Part shown: piece after piece, positions 17,084 through 26,580 of the stretch
Numbering within the stretch: the stretch's first letter is position 1
How the letters are laid out: each line of letters starts with the position of its first letter
Assembly: GCA_013216135.1 (NCBI GenBank)
Contig: JABSOS010000013.1
Span: 1 to 64,000 of the forward strand
Reading direction: 5' to 3'
From: Candidatus Caenarcanales bacterium
GTDB lineage: Bacteria; Cyanobacteriota; Vampirovibrionia; LMEP-6097
DNA: 64,000 nucleotides
Notes under the pieces: generated by a model
What the model was told of the DNA's origin: nothing
What the model saw: the letters and a program-made list of their open reading frames with translations, nothing else
The model's database searches: none
Program-made: the position numbers and the translations under genes

Positions 17084-17110
17084 TTAAGCAAAGATTAAGT
17101 TTGAATGTTA
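17084..17110 (+). promoter_or_regulatory. TTAA-N7-TTAA box plus -10-like element
   Basis: TTAA at 17084-17087 and 17095-17098 are 7 bases apart and are followed by AATGTTA at 17104-17110, close to the arrangement before the genes at 1621 and 6426. The gene at 17145 follows with a weak GGGAG Shine-Dalgarno. Confidence 0.4.
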
Positions 17111-17144
17111 AAATAATTCTAAACATTCGGGAGATATCAATAAT

Positions 17145-18272
17145 ATGGAATTAGTAACCAATGAAGGGGGTACTAGTTTAGCTCGTTTAGGCATTGATGA
17201 TAAAGTCGTCAAAAATCCTAAAGGTGCAGAAAATAATATTCAGACTTTTAAAGTTTCGAAACCATTTAGTAGGGAAGAGATTGAAAATCTACATAAGAAA
17301 AGGTCTGAATTAGATGAAGAAAGAAGCAAATTAAATGCAAATTTAAAACTGCTAGAACTTACAAGCTTTAAAAATAGTACTAAAAAATACTTCGGAGAGA
17401 ATGAACTTAAGAAAAAGACAATAAATAAGTTAAAGGAGATTACTAAAAGTCATGCTCTTCTAGAACCAGTTCAGGGAGACAAACTCAAACAGGAAGCTAA
17501 AAATACAAATCTTCTAACAGGTTTGTCAATGTTAATAGGTGGAGGAATAGGATATTTATTTTTAGTCTCTGAGCAAGATGGAGCCACAGCTTCAAAACAT
17601 GGCGCTCTAAAATCTGATGCTATGACACTTGCTCGCAAGGCTAAAGGTGTCGAAGATGATATTGAGCCTTTAGTAAGTAAAGCACTCAAAAAAGAAAACA
17701 ATTTAAATGACTTTGAAAATACGGTTCATCAAATTAAAACAGAACTAGGTGAAAAAGCAAGCTCTGAAGATATTAGCCAAGTTCTAGTGGCTAAATTCAT
17801 TGCAGATCATGCAAGTAACACTCATACTATCGATTCAGTAAAGAATGAAAAAGGTGAGAGTACTGAAAACATAGATGAAATGAATAAACAAATTTACAAA
17901 AATTATTTAACATACTCAAATATAAAATTGATGAACCCGATAAAAGCTTTTAGAAACTTTGCAGCACAATTCTTTGGTGGTAAAGAAAAAATGGATAAAG
18001 CTTTAGAAGGAAATCTCAAGGAAGCTAAAAATTTATTAATAGAAAGTTCTAAAACCATCTTGCCTTCTATGATTGAATCAGCATATACAGGTAAACCTGT
18101 GGATCAAAAAACAATTAATAAATTTAACCAAAAGAATAAAAACTTTATGGCTAAAATCATGATAGACCATCAAGAACCTATAAATAAGATGACTCAAGTA
18201 TTTAAAGCAAGTGCAAAAGGCTTACCTGGTGGAAATCAAGTGCTTAAAGATTTAGCACTTCAGGATTCATAA
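17145..18272 (+). CDS. hypothetical membrane-anchored coiled-coil protein
   Basis: This 375-residue protein is not recognised. Residues 45-110 form a Lys/Glu-rich coiled-coil region, residues about 123-143 are the single clear membrane segment (LLTGLSMLIGGGIGYLFLV), and the remaining C-terminal part is helical and Lys-rich. There is no cleavable signal peptide, so one transmembrane helix with large soluble parts is the simplest topology. It has its own promoter-like TTAA motif and converges on the M16 gene with a 4-base gap. The function is unknown. Confidence 0.6.
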   Translation: MELVTNEGGTSLARLGIDDKVVKNPKGAENNIQTFKVSKPFSREEIENLHKKRSELDEERSKLNANLKLLELTSFKNSTKKYFGENELKKKTINKLKEITKSHALLEPVQGDKLKQEAKNTNLLTGLSMLIGGGIGYLFLVSEQDGATASKHGALKSDAMTLARKAKGVEDDIEPLVSKALKKENNLNDFENTVHQIKTELGEKASSEDISQVLVAKFIADHASNTHTIDSVKNEKGESTENIDEMNKQIYKNYLTYSNIKLMNPIKAFRNFAAQFFGGKEKMDKALEGNLKEAKNLLIESSKTILPSMIESAYTGKPVDQKTINKFNQKNKNFMAKIMIDHQEPINKMTQVFKASAKGLPGGNQVLKDLALQDS

Positions 18273-18276
18273 AGTT

Positions 18277-21200
18277 TTATGCAACTTGAGCATTTTTATC
18301 TTTAGCTTCATGGAATGAAATAATTTTATTAGCAGGCTTTTCAGACCTATGGAACGAAACTATATTATTTGCTGGAGCTTGCGGGTTATCTACTACCTCA
18401 ATAAAATTATCAGGCTTGATAACCATCTTTAAAAGTTCTTTTGCTCTTTTAGCGTCATAGAAACGATTTATTAAATTCAACATTCTTCTTGGTGCTCTAT
18501 TTTTCATTAAAGCTAATTCAAAAAAGCCCATTCGCCCCCTCACTTCCCTTAATGCATCATCGATTTCAAGATTAGTTCTATTCTGGACTCTTTCAATTTC
18601 ATCTTGTTCAGGACCACTCTCTATAAACTCTTGAATAGTTTCCTTGATTATTTTACGTATTTTATCAGTGTCCTTGGGATCACAATCACAGCTTACATTA
18701 AACACTCCCTGTGGAATTTGAACAGTACCTAAACTATCATCAGGTAAAGAAAATCTCATCCGCCAATGATAAATACCATTTTCCCTAAACTTAATCGCTA
18801 ATCGAGATTGATCACTGTTCTCCCCCAGAATTTGCATTGACATTGAAAGTAAGTTTCTATCTTCAGGACTTAATTTACGAAGATCTTCAGTTAAGTTACC
18901 TACAACTATACTTGAACCAGCTTTATCGAGTTTATTACTCATGAGTATGGTCTCACTAGCAGGGATATCAGTTGATTTGAAAGAGCGTATCGCTGGAGTT
19001 TTTTCACCACGCTTATTATTAGCGTTAACTTTACTTAATTCATCTTGAATTAAATTACTATTCAAACCCGCTTCCTGAGCAGAGTTATTTAAAATTACTT
19101 TCATTTGATCATCAAAAATAACATATTTTTTGAAGAAGTCTCTGACTTCATCTAAGTTTATATTTTCAAGTAACTCTATTTGCTTATCTGGATCTAAAAC
19201 TTGATTCTCAACTTGATCTTTAAAAATTAAATTTTGAAATTTACTAAAAACAATTGCATCTCTATTCTCTTTAATCTCCTCCAATGACTTAATTTGATCA
19301 GCAATACACTCATTAAACTTCTGTTCTACTCGAGCTTGAACATCTTTATCTTCAGAAAGCAATGCTGGATCAGCAATCACCTCTTTAAAAATAGAAAGGG
19401 TTTCTGGAATATTTTTTTTAATTCCTCCCAAATTAAAGCTTATCGCTTTCAAACCAGCATCAAGTCCAAAAGAAGCACCTAGTTTTTTAAATTTATCAGA
19501 TAAATTTTCTGGGTTAAACTCTTCTTTTGCCCCTCCAGTAATAGCAAACAAAGCAAATGCTAAAGATCCTATCGCTTGATTTCTCTTTGATTCAGTTAAT
19601 ATTTTCTCATTATCGCCACTTGCTAAAGTTTTAGGGTTAATCAAAGTCATTAAACCATTAGGGTTTATGACCTGAAGCCTTGCAATATTTGACTGTTTAT
19701 CATTTACTAGATAAGTTTTATCATCTATCTTAGAGAAAGAAACTTTATCCCAAGGCATTCTTGCAAGAATATGCTTGCCTTTAAATTCAGCAACTGGTTT
19801 CTTATAGTGATTTTCAGTGGTATGCTTCAAATCTGCAGTATTTTTATTTGAAGGCATAGCACTACTTGATTTAGCAGTGTCATTATGCTCTTCTATAGTT
19901 TTTTGCCTACCATGCACAAGATAAGCACTAGCAAAGGCTTTGACTTTTTCATTAAATTTCGCAAAACTCTTTTCATCTTTACTTATACCCTGAAGATACT
20001 TCAAAGCTCCTTCTTCTGTGAATTGCATCCAGTTATCTTCTTCAATCTCCTCAGCAAGATCAATTGCAAGTCTATAGTTTGAGGCTGGGCTTTCTTTAGT
20101 TTCCTCTACAGAATTCTCAAGTATAGCTTTGATAGATTCTATTTCATTTTTAGTTAGACCCTCTTCACTTAGTTTTCTAAATTCTTTATTTATAATAGAT
20201 GAGACTTTTGGAAAAAGTTTTTTATCAGTAAGCACTGTAGAAACAAGAACCAAACCCTTATTATCATGGTCATAATTCATGTCAGTTATGCCATGGTTAA
20301 TTTTTTCTTTATTGAAAATCTTCTCTAAGCGTGAATCATTACCGTGAAATAAACTTAAGTCTATATAACTAGCTATCTTTCTTTTCTCTACTGTAGAAAG
20401 ATTTATATCTTCTGATAATTGCCTATTAGGGTAGTAGACTAGTGTCTGTGCATCTGAGAGGTCATGATGTTTAAAAACTTTTTTAGACTCTTTCGGTGTT
20501 TCCTTCTCATAGTCTATCTTTACTGTTTCAACTTTGCTTGCTTTAGCCTCTACATCTTTAAAAGAATTATGAATAATTGAATCAACGAGCTTAGAGTTAG
20601 GACCATCAATTTTAAGAGTAGATTCAAAACTATTAAATGCCTTCCTTACATTCTCAAGATTCTGAACATTAATTTTATTAATATCCTCTTCTCTACCTAA
20701 TATATCTTTGTTATAGTGATGCCTTTTCCCCATAATAAAAGTAGCTATTTGACGTACAATTTTATCTATAGGTTTATTATCGTAGCCGACCCTTTCGCCC
20801 TGAATAACCTTTCTTTCTCCCTCTAGAGTTTCCTTGTCATAGCTCCATTCTTCTTTACTAAAAAGATGTCCAAAGAAATTGATAACTGGTTTGATTTTTT
20901 CATTAGGTAAATTAAATTCAAAGATCATTTCTTTTGTAGAGGTTCCAGCATTACACTCGACTCCATTCTCTTCAGCCCAAGTCATAATACCTTTTTCAAC
21001 AAGATCAATATTTTTATTAAACATTGCCATATGCTCAAAATAGTGAGCAGCCCCTGAACGCTCTTCCTGTGTTTCTGGAAGCTTAACCCTTAAATTAAGT
21101 TGAGTAAGTTTAGAGTTATTATCATTAATATTAAAAATCCTTAGCCCACTAGGCTTATGACGATATTCCTGAGCAATGTTATCCTTACTTCTCATAACCT

Positions 21201-21366
21201 CTTTAAAATCATTAGAAACAGGCTTTAGACTAGATAAACGTTTCATAAACGCTCTAGACCAGCTTCTTAGCTTGTCTTTAAGCTCATAAGCTCTATAACC
21301 AATCTCCTTGGCTACAGATTTTATAGGGTTAGGTTTAGGAGCATGTAATGCTGCTGGAATAGACAA
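18277..21366 (-). CDS. M16 family zinc metallopeptidase (insulinase/pitrilysin type)
   Basis: M16 peptidases degrade peptides inside a clamshell chamber. The inverted zinc motif H-x-x-E-H is present as HYFEH at about residues 108-112. The distal Glu ligand lies in the ERKVIQGE segment about 75 residues later, so the first domain should be catalytic. At 1029 residues the protein has four alpha/beta domains in one chain, as in PreP and pitrilysin; the second half (around 600-950) lacks a zinc motif, as expected. No signal peptide is evident despite a basic N-terminus. The start is a TTG with a GAAGGAAG sequence about 11 bases before it; the next Met is at residue 41. Confidence 0.85.
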   Translation of the reverse strand: MSIPAALHAPKPNPIKSVAKEIGYRAYELKDKLRSWSRAFMKRLSSLKPVSNDFKEVMRSKDNIAQEYRHKPSGLRIFNINDNNSKLTQLNLRVKLPETQEERSGAAHYFEHMAMFNKNIDLVEKGIMTWAEENGVECNAGTSTKEMIFEFNLPNEKIKPVINFFGHLFSKEEWSYDKETLEGERKVIQGERVGYDNKPIDKIVRQIATFIMGKRHHYNKDILGREEDINKINVQNLENVRKAFNSFESTLKIDGPNSKLVDSIIHNSFKDVEAKASKVETVKIDYEKETPKESKKVFKHHDLSDAQTLVYYPNRQLSEDINLSTVEKRKIASYIDLSLFHGNDSRLEKIFNKEKINHGITDMNYDHDNKGLVLVSTVLTDKKLFPKVSSIINKEFRKLSEEGLTKNEIESIKAILENSVEETKESPASNYRLAIDLAEEIEEDNWMQFTEEGALKYLQGISKDEKSFAKFNEKVKAFASAYLVHGRQKTIEEHNDTAKSSSAMPSNKNTADLKHTTENHYKKPVAEFKGKHILARMPWDKVSFSKIDDKTYLVNDKQSNIARLQVINPNGLMTLINPKTLASGDNEKILTESKRNQAIGSLAFALFAITGGAKEEFNPENLSDKFKKLGASFGLDAGLKAISFNLGGIKKNIPETLSIFKEVIADPALLSEDKDVQARVEQKFNECIADQIKSLEEIKENRDAIVFSKFQNLIFKDQVENQVLDPDKQIELLENINLDEVRDFFKKYVIFDDQMKVILNNSAQEAGLNSNLIQDELSKVNANNKRGEKTPAIRSFKSTDIPASETILMSNKLDKAGSSIVVGNLTEDLRKLSPEDRNLLSMSMQILGENSDQSRLAIKFRENGIYHWRMRFSLPDDSLGTVQIPQGVFNVSCDCDPKDTDKIRKIIKETIQEFIESGPEQDEIERVQNRTNLEIDDALREVRGRMGFFELALMKNRAPRRMLNLINRFYDAKRAKELLKMVIKPDNFIEVVDNPQAPANNIVSFHRSEKPANKIISFHEAKDKNAQVA

Positions 21367-21451
21367 AACAGAACTTCCTTCATAAGGCCAGGATAAAGGC
21401 AGATTCCCGCCAATAACACGTAAATACCATTCTTGTTTTATCTTAGCAAAT

Positions 21452-22738
21452 TTATTGATTGACTTGGGAATTTATTGTTTTTATGTCTTCTATCAATCTT
21501 TCTTTTACCTCATCGTCAACTTGTAAATCATACCCAGATGCTATTGTGAACATTGAATTTAAATTATCTTCACTTAATAAGTAAGATTTATCACCAGTTT
21601 CTTGATATATCTCTACAGAAGCCTTTACAAACTGTAAGAAATTGTGACATTTTTCATCATTACCAATTATTGTATTAGCGCTAGATTCAAAACGTTTAAT
21701 TGGACTACCAGATTCTTTAATTTGATTTTTGTAATGCTTGTATGATAATGGAATTAAGTTGATTAAAGGAGCATTTTTAAATTCATTTCTATCTAAGACT
21801 TTGTATATTGAATAATCAAACAAAGTACCTTCAAAACCTTCATTACTCTTTATTAGCTTATTCACTAATTTAATGTTGCCTAGATCAGGATTATCTACTT
21901 TTAAACTTTCAAACACTGATATTAAATTAGCCGTATATTTACCAGTAACATCTAATGAAATAGGATATTTACCTGAATCAATAATGTTAATTAAACTTTG
22001 TTTCATTTCATTTATAGAACTTTCACTAAAACGATCTGTATCCTGAGAAAATTGAATCAGGAAAGCAATAGCATCGCCCAATGGAGAAGGCTCAATAGGA
22101 TTACATCCCTCTTCTAACAGTAAATTAAATATCTCAGATTTAAATTCTCTTTGATTACTTGATCTCACGTAACTTTGGAGCAAAGTTAACCCATCCACAT
22201 TAAGATCATTTGGAGTTAAGCCTTGCTCTCTTATGCCATCTAAACTATTTTTTATTAAATCACGATCATTTGATGACAAACCTCTAGATAAGTCCGAATA
22301 TAGCTCTTGTTTATTAGCAGTTTTGTAAACATTTCTAAAAGATTGAACTCCAGTCGCAACAAAAGATCTAGATCCTAGACGGTCAAAGAACTCTTTAAAA
22401 TCAGCCTCTTTGCTTTCAATAGCCTTAAAGACAGGGTCTACATACTTATAAACGACTTGATCTTGTTGATGTTTCTCATTATTATTCATTAAAATCAGAA
22501 CATCCATAAAATCACAAACTGCTTTTAACGCAAATTCTAATTTATCTTTAGTGTCAGCATTATGTAACTTTTCAATTGCAGAGTCTTGAAAAGTATTTAA
22601 CTTTTTACTGTGAATATAATCTTCATCTTTTTCTTTTGTAGAAAGATCCTTTAGAAAAGTATTTTCAGTAAATCTCTTAGCAGGGCTTAAAGCTTGTTTA
22701 AAATTATTATTAATTACAGAAAGTGTATCGATTGCCAT
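21452..22738 (-). CDS. hypothetical protein with possible ankyrin-like repeats
   Basis: This 428-residue protein is helical and acidic. A central part (about 165-240) contains T-P-N-D-L-N-V-D-G-L-T-L-L-Q-S and LLLEEGCNPIEPSPLGDAIAFL, which look like the turn-helix pattern of ankyrin repeats, but the units are irregular. It has no signal peptide or membrane segment. I start it at the ATG two codons after a TTG. It follows rbgA on the same strand by 43 bases and may be in its operon. The function is unknown; protein-protein binding would be a guess. Confidence 0.55.
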   Translation of the reverse strand: MAIDTLSVINNNFKQALSPAKRFTENTFLKDLSTKEKDEDYIHSKKLNTFQDSAIEKLHNADTKDKLEFALKAVCDFMDVLILMNNNEKHQQDQVVYKYVDPVFKAIESKEADFKEFFDRLGSRSFVATGVQSFRNVYKTANKQELYSDLSRGLSSNDRDLIKNSLDGIREQGLTPNDLNVDGLTLLQSYVRSSNQREFKSEIFNLLLEEGCNPIEPSPLGDAIAFLIQFSQDTDRFSESSINEMKQSLINIIDSGKYPISLDVTGKYTANLISVFESLKVDNPDLGNIKLVNKLIKSNEGFEGTLFDYSIYKVLDRNEFKNAPLINLIPLSYKHYKNQIKESGSPIKRFESSANTIIGNDEKCHNFLQFVKASVEIYQETGDKSYLLSEDNLNSMFTIASGYDLQVDDEVKERLIEDIKTINSQVNQ

Positions 22739-22781
22739 GAGCAAGATAATATCAACCCTCGCAGCAATAAATCAATACACT

Positions 22782-23741
22782 TTAAAACTCTAAATTAATT
22801 CTTCCAAATTTCTGCTCTCTAAAGTCAGAAATAATCTTCAAAGCAGCCCTTTCCATATCAGCCTCAGCCTGCCCGCCGCTACCTTTACGAATCCAACCCT
22901 TTTTATGCGCTAATTTCTCAATCAATACTGATAAATAATCAGGTTTTCCAATAATACTTAAATCTTCAGCATCTTCCCCAAGCTCATACTTAACTTTTAA
23001 ATCTTTAAGCTCATCCTCTGTTTTATAGTAAGAGCAAATTAAACCTGGATAAGCCTTTTCTATAATCGGCAAGGAAGACAACACTAATTCCATAGCATCA
23101 AAACTCTTAGCTGAAACACAATTAGCTAAAGCAAGCTTAATTGCCTGATCATCTGAATAAAGCTTCTGTGGAATAATCCCTGGAGTATCTAAAAGTAAAA
23201 TATCAAGCTTACTCTTTACTTTCACCCATTGTTGTTGCTGAGTAACTCCTGGACGATTCTCTACTTTTGCTTTTTTCGTTTGAGAGAGTCTATTTATAAT
23301 AGTAGATTTACCGACATTCGGATAACCCACTACCATCACTCTAGCTGGACGTTTCAAGATCCCTTTAGCTTTAAATTTTTCAGTAGCCTTAGCTGCAAGC
23401 TTGTCTACAGCCTTAAGAAAATTAGCTGGTAAAGAATTCTTTCTCGAGTCCACTATGAAACTTGCATATGCTTCTTTCTCTTTAATAATAGTTTCTTGAG
23501 CAAGTTTAGTTTTCTCAGAATCAGATAAATCGCTTTTATTAAGAACCGATATATATTCTTTATTACCCAGCCATTCTTTTAAATTCCTATGATGGCTAGC
23601 AAAAGGAATCCGTGCATCCCGCACTTCGATCACAAAGTCAATTAGCTTAATCTTTTCTTTCAGCTGCTTTTCAGCTTTAGCTATGTGACCGGGATACCAG
23701 TTAATATGAAGTTCGCGTTTAGTTTCTGATTCTGGCATCAA
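22782..23741 (-). CDS. rbgA: ribosome biogenesis GTPase YlqF/RbgA
   Basis: RbgA is a circularly permuted GTPase needed for late 50S subunit assembly. The permuted motif order is clear: G4 NKSD at residues 68-71 comes before G1 GYPNVGKST at 139-147, then PGVT (G2) and DTPG (G3) at 185-188. The N-terminal NWYPGHIAKA segment is diagnostic of the YlqF subfamily. A helical ANTAR-like C-terminal domain follows. At 319 residues it is slightly longer than Bacillus RbgA. It starts 8 bases after the stop of gatD and so is probably cotranscribed with it. Confidence 0.93.
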   Translation of the reverse strand: MMPESETKRELHINWYPGHIAKAEKQLKEKIKLIDFVIEVRDARIPFASHHRNLKEWLGNKEYISVLNKSDLSDSEKTKLAQETIIKEKEAYASFIVDSRKNSLPANFLKAVDKLAAKATEKFKAKGILKRPARVMVVGYPNVGKSTIINRLSQTKKAKVENRPGVTQQQQWVKVKSKLDILLLDTPGIIPQKLYSDDQAIKLALANCVSAKSFDAMELVLSSLPIIEKAYPGLICSYYKTEDELKDLKVKYELGEDAEDLSIIGKPDYLSVLIEKLAHKKGWIRKGSGGQAEADMERAALKIISDFREQKFGRINLEF

Positions 23742-23749
23742 AGATTATC

Positions 23750-24607
23750 TTACCTCAAACTCAAAGCTTTTTTATGTGCCTGAAGCTCAAAACTATCATC
23801 TAAACTAAGCCACTCTTCTGCACTTAACTGCTCACCTCGCCTATCTAGTGCTCTAAAAATTAATTCATCCACTAGATGTGGATTTTTTGGTAATAAACTA
23901 CCATGTAAATAAGTCCCAAAAATATTTTTATAGAGCACGCCCTCTTGCTTATCTACAAGATTATTACCATTTCCTTGAATAACTTCAGCTAAAGCACCAA
24001 TCTCCTCACTAGCATGAATATAAGTCTCTCCAGAATGATTTTCAAAGCCCACTAGAGTATCACAAGCATAAATCGAATCTCGATAGAGAATAAAATCTAA
24101 TTTTTCTTGAAGATAATCTTGAATTTTAAGAGGCTTTTTTAATTTTGCGCTGAGATTACCGATTAATCTCTTCTGCTTTTCTTTTGATTTCCTGCCCTGA
24201 GCTTGTGTTTCTACATCTAAAATTCCTAAACCAGGAATCTGCTCACCTTCAGAACTTTCATAATACTTACCTAAAAGCTGGTAACCACCACAGATAGCCA
24301 GAATAACCAAACCATCATTAACAGCTTCAGCTATTTTTTCTTTACGTGCTAGAAAATCATCAGCAACTTTTACTTGTTGCCTATCCTGCCCGCCACCTAT
24401 AAATGCGATGTCATAGTCTTTAATATTTAAATCCAATGGTGAATTAAGATCAAGATTATCAATCTCAACTTCTATACCACGCCATTCAGCTCTTCTCTGA
24501 ATCGCAAGAATATTACCGTAATCACCGTATAAATTTAATAAATCTGGATAAAAGTGAAGCAGCCTAAGCCGTTTCTTTTTCTTCGGTATCGATTGCACTT
24601 GTGACAT
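23750..24607 (-). CDS. gatD: GatD-like type 1 glutamine amidotransferase (lipid II amidation)
   Basis: GatD releases ammonia from glutamine for MurT, which amidates the D-glutamate of lipid II. The N-terminus has the subfamily signature LHFYPDLLNLYGDYGN. The nucleophile is Cys106 in ILAICGGYQ and the catalytic His is His235 in GTYLHGSLLPKNP. The strand GFENHSGETY is also typical. Loops around 134-180 are longer than usual. The MurT partner is not adjacent here, which is unusual. The start overlaps the preceding small gene by 44 bases, suggesting coupled translation; a GTG three codons later is an alternative. A CobQ/CobB-like role is less likely given the length. Confidence 0.85.
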   Translation of the reverse strand: MSQVQSIPKKKKRLRLLHFYPDLLNLYGDYGNILAIQRRAEWRGIEVEIDNLDLNSPLDLNIKDYDIAFIGGGQDRQQVKVADDFLARKEKIAEAVNDGLVILAICGGYQLLGKYYESSEGEQIPGLGILDVETQAQGRKSKEKQKRLIGNLSAKLKKPLKIQDYLQEKLDFILYRDSIYACDTLVGFENHSGETYIHASEEIGALAEVIQGNGNNLVDKQEGVLYKNIFGTYLHGSLLPKNPHLVDELIFRALDRRGEQLSAEEWLSLDDSFELQAHKKALSLR

Positions 24608-24962
24608 TACTATTAATGAATAGCATTTTTCTTAAAGATTGTTTATCTGCAAGTTGTTTTGCTGGATAAATATCATTAATATCTCTACCTTTTTGTTGAA
24701 TTTCTTTTAAAGCTCTTACCACTGATGGTCTCACATCTGGCGAGTTTTCGATAGCTGTAGAAACGAATTCATAATATGATTCTGCCGCCTCAAAATTAGC
24801 TGATTCCTGTTCTGAAAAACTAATATCAGATGAATCATCACCGTATAATTTCTTACGCTTGCGGTTAACCCGTCTCGCTTTTTCTTCTTTTCTATCTTTT
24901 AATAAACCTACTACGAATCCTGCTTCGGATACTTTTCTCGTATTTACAACCTTATCATTCAT
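24564..24962 (-). CDS. small hydrophilic protein, possibly FlgM-like
   Basis: This 132-residue protein has a very basic N-terminal part (KDRKEEKARRVNRKRKKL) and a C-terminal part ENSPDVRPSVVRALKEIQQKG followed by an Ile/Tyr-Pro segment. The pattern P-D-V-R-x-x-x-V-x-x-L-K-x-x-I-x-x-G is close to the sigma-28 binding helix of FlgM anti-sigma factors, which would place it near flagellar or secretion regulation. The similarity is short and judged by eye. It is the first gene of a minus-strand run with gatD and rbgA and overlaps gatD by 44 bases. Confidence 0.55.
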   Translation of the reverse strand: MNDKVVNTRKVSEAGFVVGLLKDRKEEKARRVNRKRKKLYGDDSSDISFSEQESANFEAAESYYEFVSTAIENSPDVRPSVVRALKEIQQKGRDINDIYPAKQLADKQSLRKMLFINSNVTSAIDTEEKETA

Positions 24963-25132
24963 ATTTTTAGCCCCTTGTCTTACCCATATATATCGGTCAG
25001 TTAACCTAGAAACTTTAATGTTTTTTGGGCTTTTTATTAAATATATTTAATTTTGGATAGAAATTAGCCATTTTTTTGAAGAATAAACTAAAAATAGACG
25101 AAGTTGCGATTTTAAGTGTTACTTTAAGGGTT

Positions 25133-25648
25133 TTACTTATCTGCCTTATCAATATCGATTACTTCGATATCAAATTTAAGATTTTTACCAGCAAGTAAGT
25201 GGTTAGCATCTACATATGCAGTATCTTCATCAACTTCTACTAATCTTACTGGAATAGTACGGTTTAAAGATCTTAACTCTAATCTTTTTCCTGGCTCAGA
25301 ATCAGGTGGAAGCTGATCAGTACTTAATTTAATGATCTTATTCTTATCTACTTCACCATAAGCTTTAGCAGCAGGAATCACAACAGTAGTCATATCCTTC
25401 TTTTTAAGACCTAAAATTGCATTATTAAAATCTTCAAGAACAGCACCAGAACCGATAACGAAACTTAAAACTTTCTCTTTCTCAAATTCATTAGAATCAA
25501 AAATTCTACCGTCATCCAGGTAACCTGTGTATTTAACTTCTACAGTATCGCCTTCTTCGATAATTTTCTTAGCTTCAGCAGCTCCAAAACCTAGAGATAA
25601 AGCTAAAACTGAGCTTAAAAAGATGTTAGAAACTTTTTTTAAAACCAT
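25133..25648 (-). CDS. exported FKBP-type peptidyl-prolyl isomerase (SlyD-like)
   Basis: This 171-residue protein begins with a signal peptide ending near AEA at residue 26. It then has the FKBP fold DTVEVKYTGYLDDGRIFDSN, an insert-in-flap region, and NHLLAGKNLKFDIEVIDI, which is the SlyD-type ending. Prolyl isomerases of this type act as folding helpers; the signal peptide would place this one in the periplasm. The His-rich SlyD metal-binding tail is missing. It follows the creatininase-family gene by 21 bases on the same strand and is probably cotranscribed with it. Confidence 0.88.
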   Translation of the reverse strand: MVLKKVSNIFLSSVLALSLGFGAAEAKKIIEEGDTVEVKYTGYLDDGRIFDSNEFEKEKVLSFVIGSGAVLEDFNNAILGLKKKDMTTVVIPAAKAYGEVDKNKIIKLSTDQLPPDSEPGKRLELRSLNRTIPVRLVEVDEDTAYVDANHLLAGKNLKFDIEVIDIDKADK

Positions 25649-25669
25649 AGTTTTAATTTTAGCATTTTT

Positions 25670-26473
25670 CTATATCACTTCAATAATCTCTTTAACAGCA
25701 AACTCTAAAACCTTCTTTCCGATCTCAGCTGTCGATAAACTATAATCAGCTTTCATAACCCCATCTGGGTAAAGATCTCTAAAGTTAGCTGGCTTAACCC
25801 AGTTGCAGTTATAGTTTGGAACCTTTTTCTGAGGACAAGAATAAGAATCTGGCATAGTCATTCTATTCGGAATTAATGACATGGTTAAAGAAATTTCAGT
25901 AGGAGTAGCGTGATAACCTTCTTTCTCACCAAATTCCTTTTCAATAATCTCTTTTTCAAGTTTAGGCATCACCCACCAATTAAAAAACTTAACTTCAATA
26001 TCAGAAAATTCATCGTATTTTTCCTGCATAGCATTCAAAAATGGTCCCTTATTACCACCATGACCATTAATCACGATAATTTCTTTAAAGCCGTGTTTCT
26101 TTAAGCTTGTGAGAATATCGACGATGACATTTATATATGTAGTCGGACGCAAAGCGACTGAACCAGGAAATCCTAAATGATGAATCGCCATTCCATAGTT
26201 TAAAGCTGGTGCTGAGGGAATACCAGTGATCGCTGAAATTGTATAAGCAATTCCAGTCGCTGTAATATGATCAACACCTAAAATTCCATCTGGACCATGC
26301 TGCTCAGTACTTCCTATAGGTAAAATCACTCGCTTGTCATTCTTCAAATACTCAGCCACTTCGTTATAAGTGTGATTCGCAAGTAAACTCTCGTTATAAG
26401 CAGGATTCATAGCTTTCGCAGGCTCTTCTAAAAACACCTGTAATTTTTCATCTAGTTCTTTACTGTAGTCCAT
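25670..26473 (-). CDS. creatininase family protein
   Basis: The family includes creatinine amidohydrolase and FAPy deformylase-type and MftE-type hydrolases, all using two metal ions. The conserved motifs are LPIGSTEQHGPDG (Glu and His ligands), GVDH, a G-x-x-x-H-H-L-G-F-P-G segment and INGHGGNKG. The 267-residue length is usual. The substrate cannot be told from the sequence; true creatininase activity should not be assumed. It precedes the FKBP gene by 21 bases. Confidence 0.82.
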   Translation of the reverse strand: MDYSKELDEKLQVFLEEPAKAMNPAYNESLLANHTYNEVAEYLKNDKRVILPIGSTEQHGPDGILGVDHITATGIAYTISAITGIPSAPALNYGMAIHHLGFPGSVALRPTTYINVIVDILTSLKKHGFKEIIVINGHGGNKGPFLNAMQEKYDEFSDIEVKFFNWWVMPKLEKEIIEKEFGEKEGYHATPTEISLTMSLIPNRMTMPDSYSCPQKKVPNYNCNWVKPANFRDLYPDGVMKADYSLSTAEIGKKVLEFAVKEIIEVI

Positions 26474-26580
26474 AAGATTTATTTCCTATCTAAAAAGTTT
26501 ACAGCATAAATAGAACTTGTTTACTATAGCTGGATATTGGGATAATTATTAATAGGTTCTTAACCTCATTTGGTTTAATA

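Noticed and set aside
24859-25050. Plus-strand frame with hydrophobic residues opposite the 132-residue gene
   Set aside because: It mirrors the minus-strand coding frame and has no ribosome site or family match.
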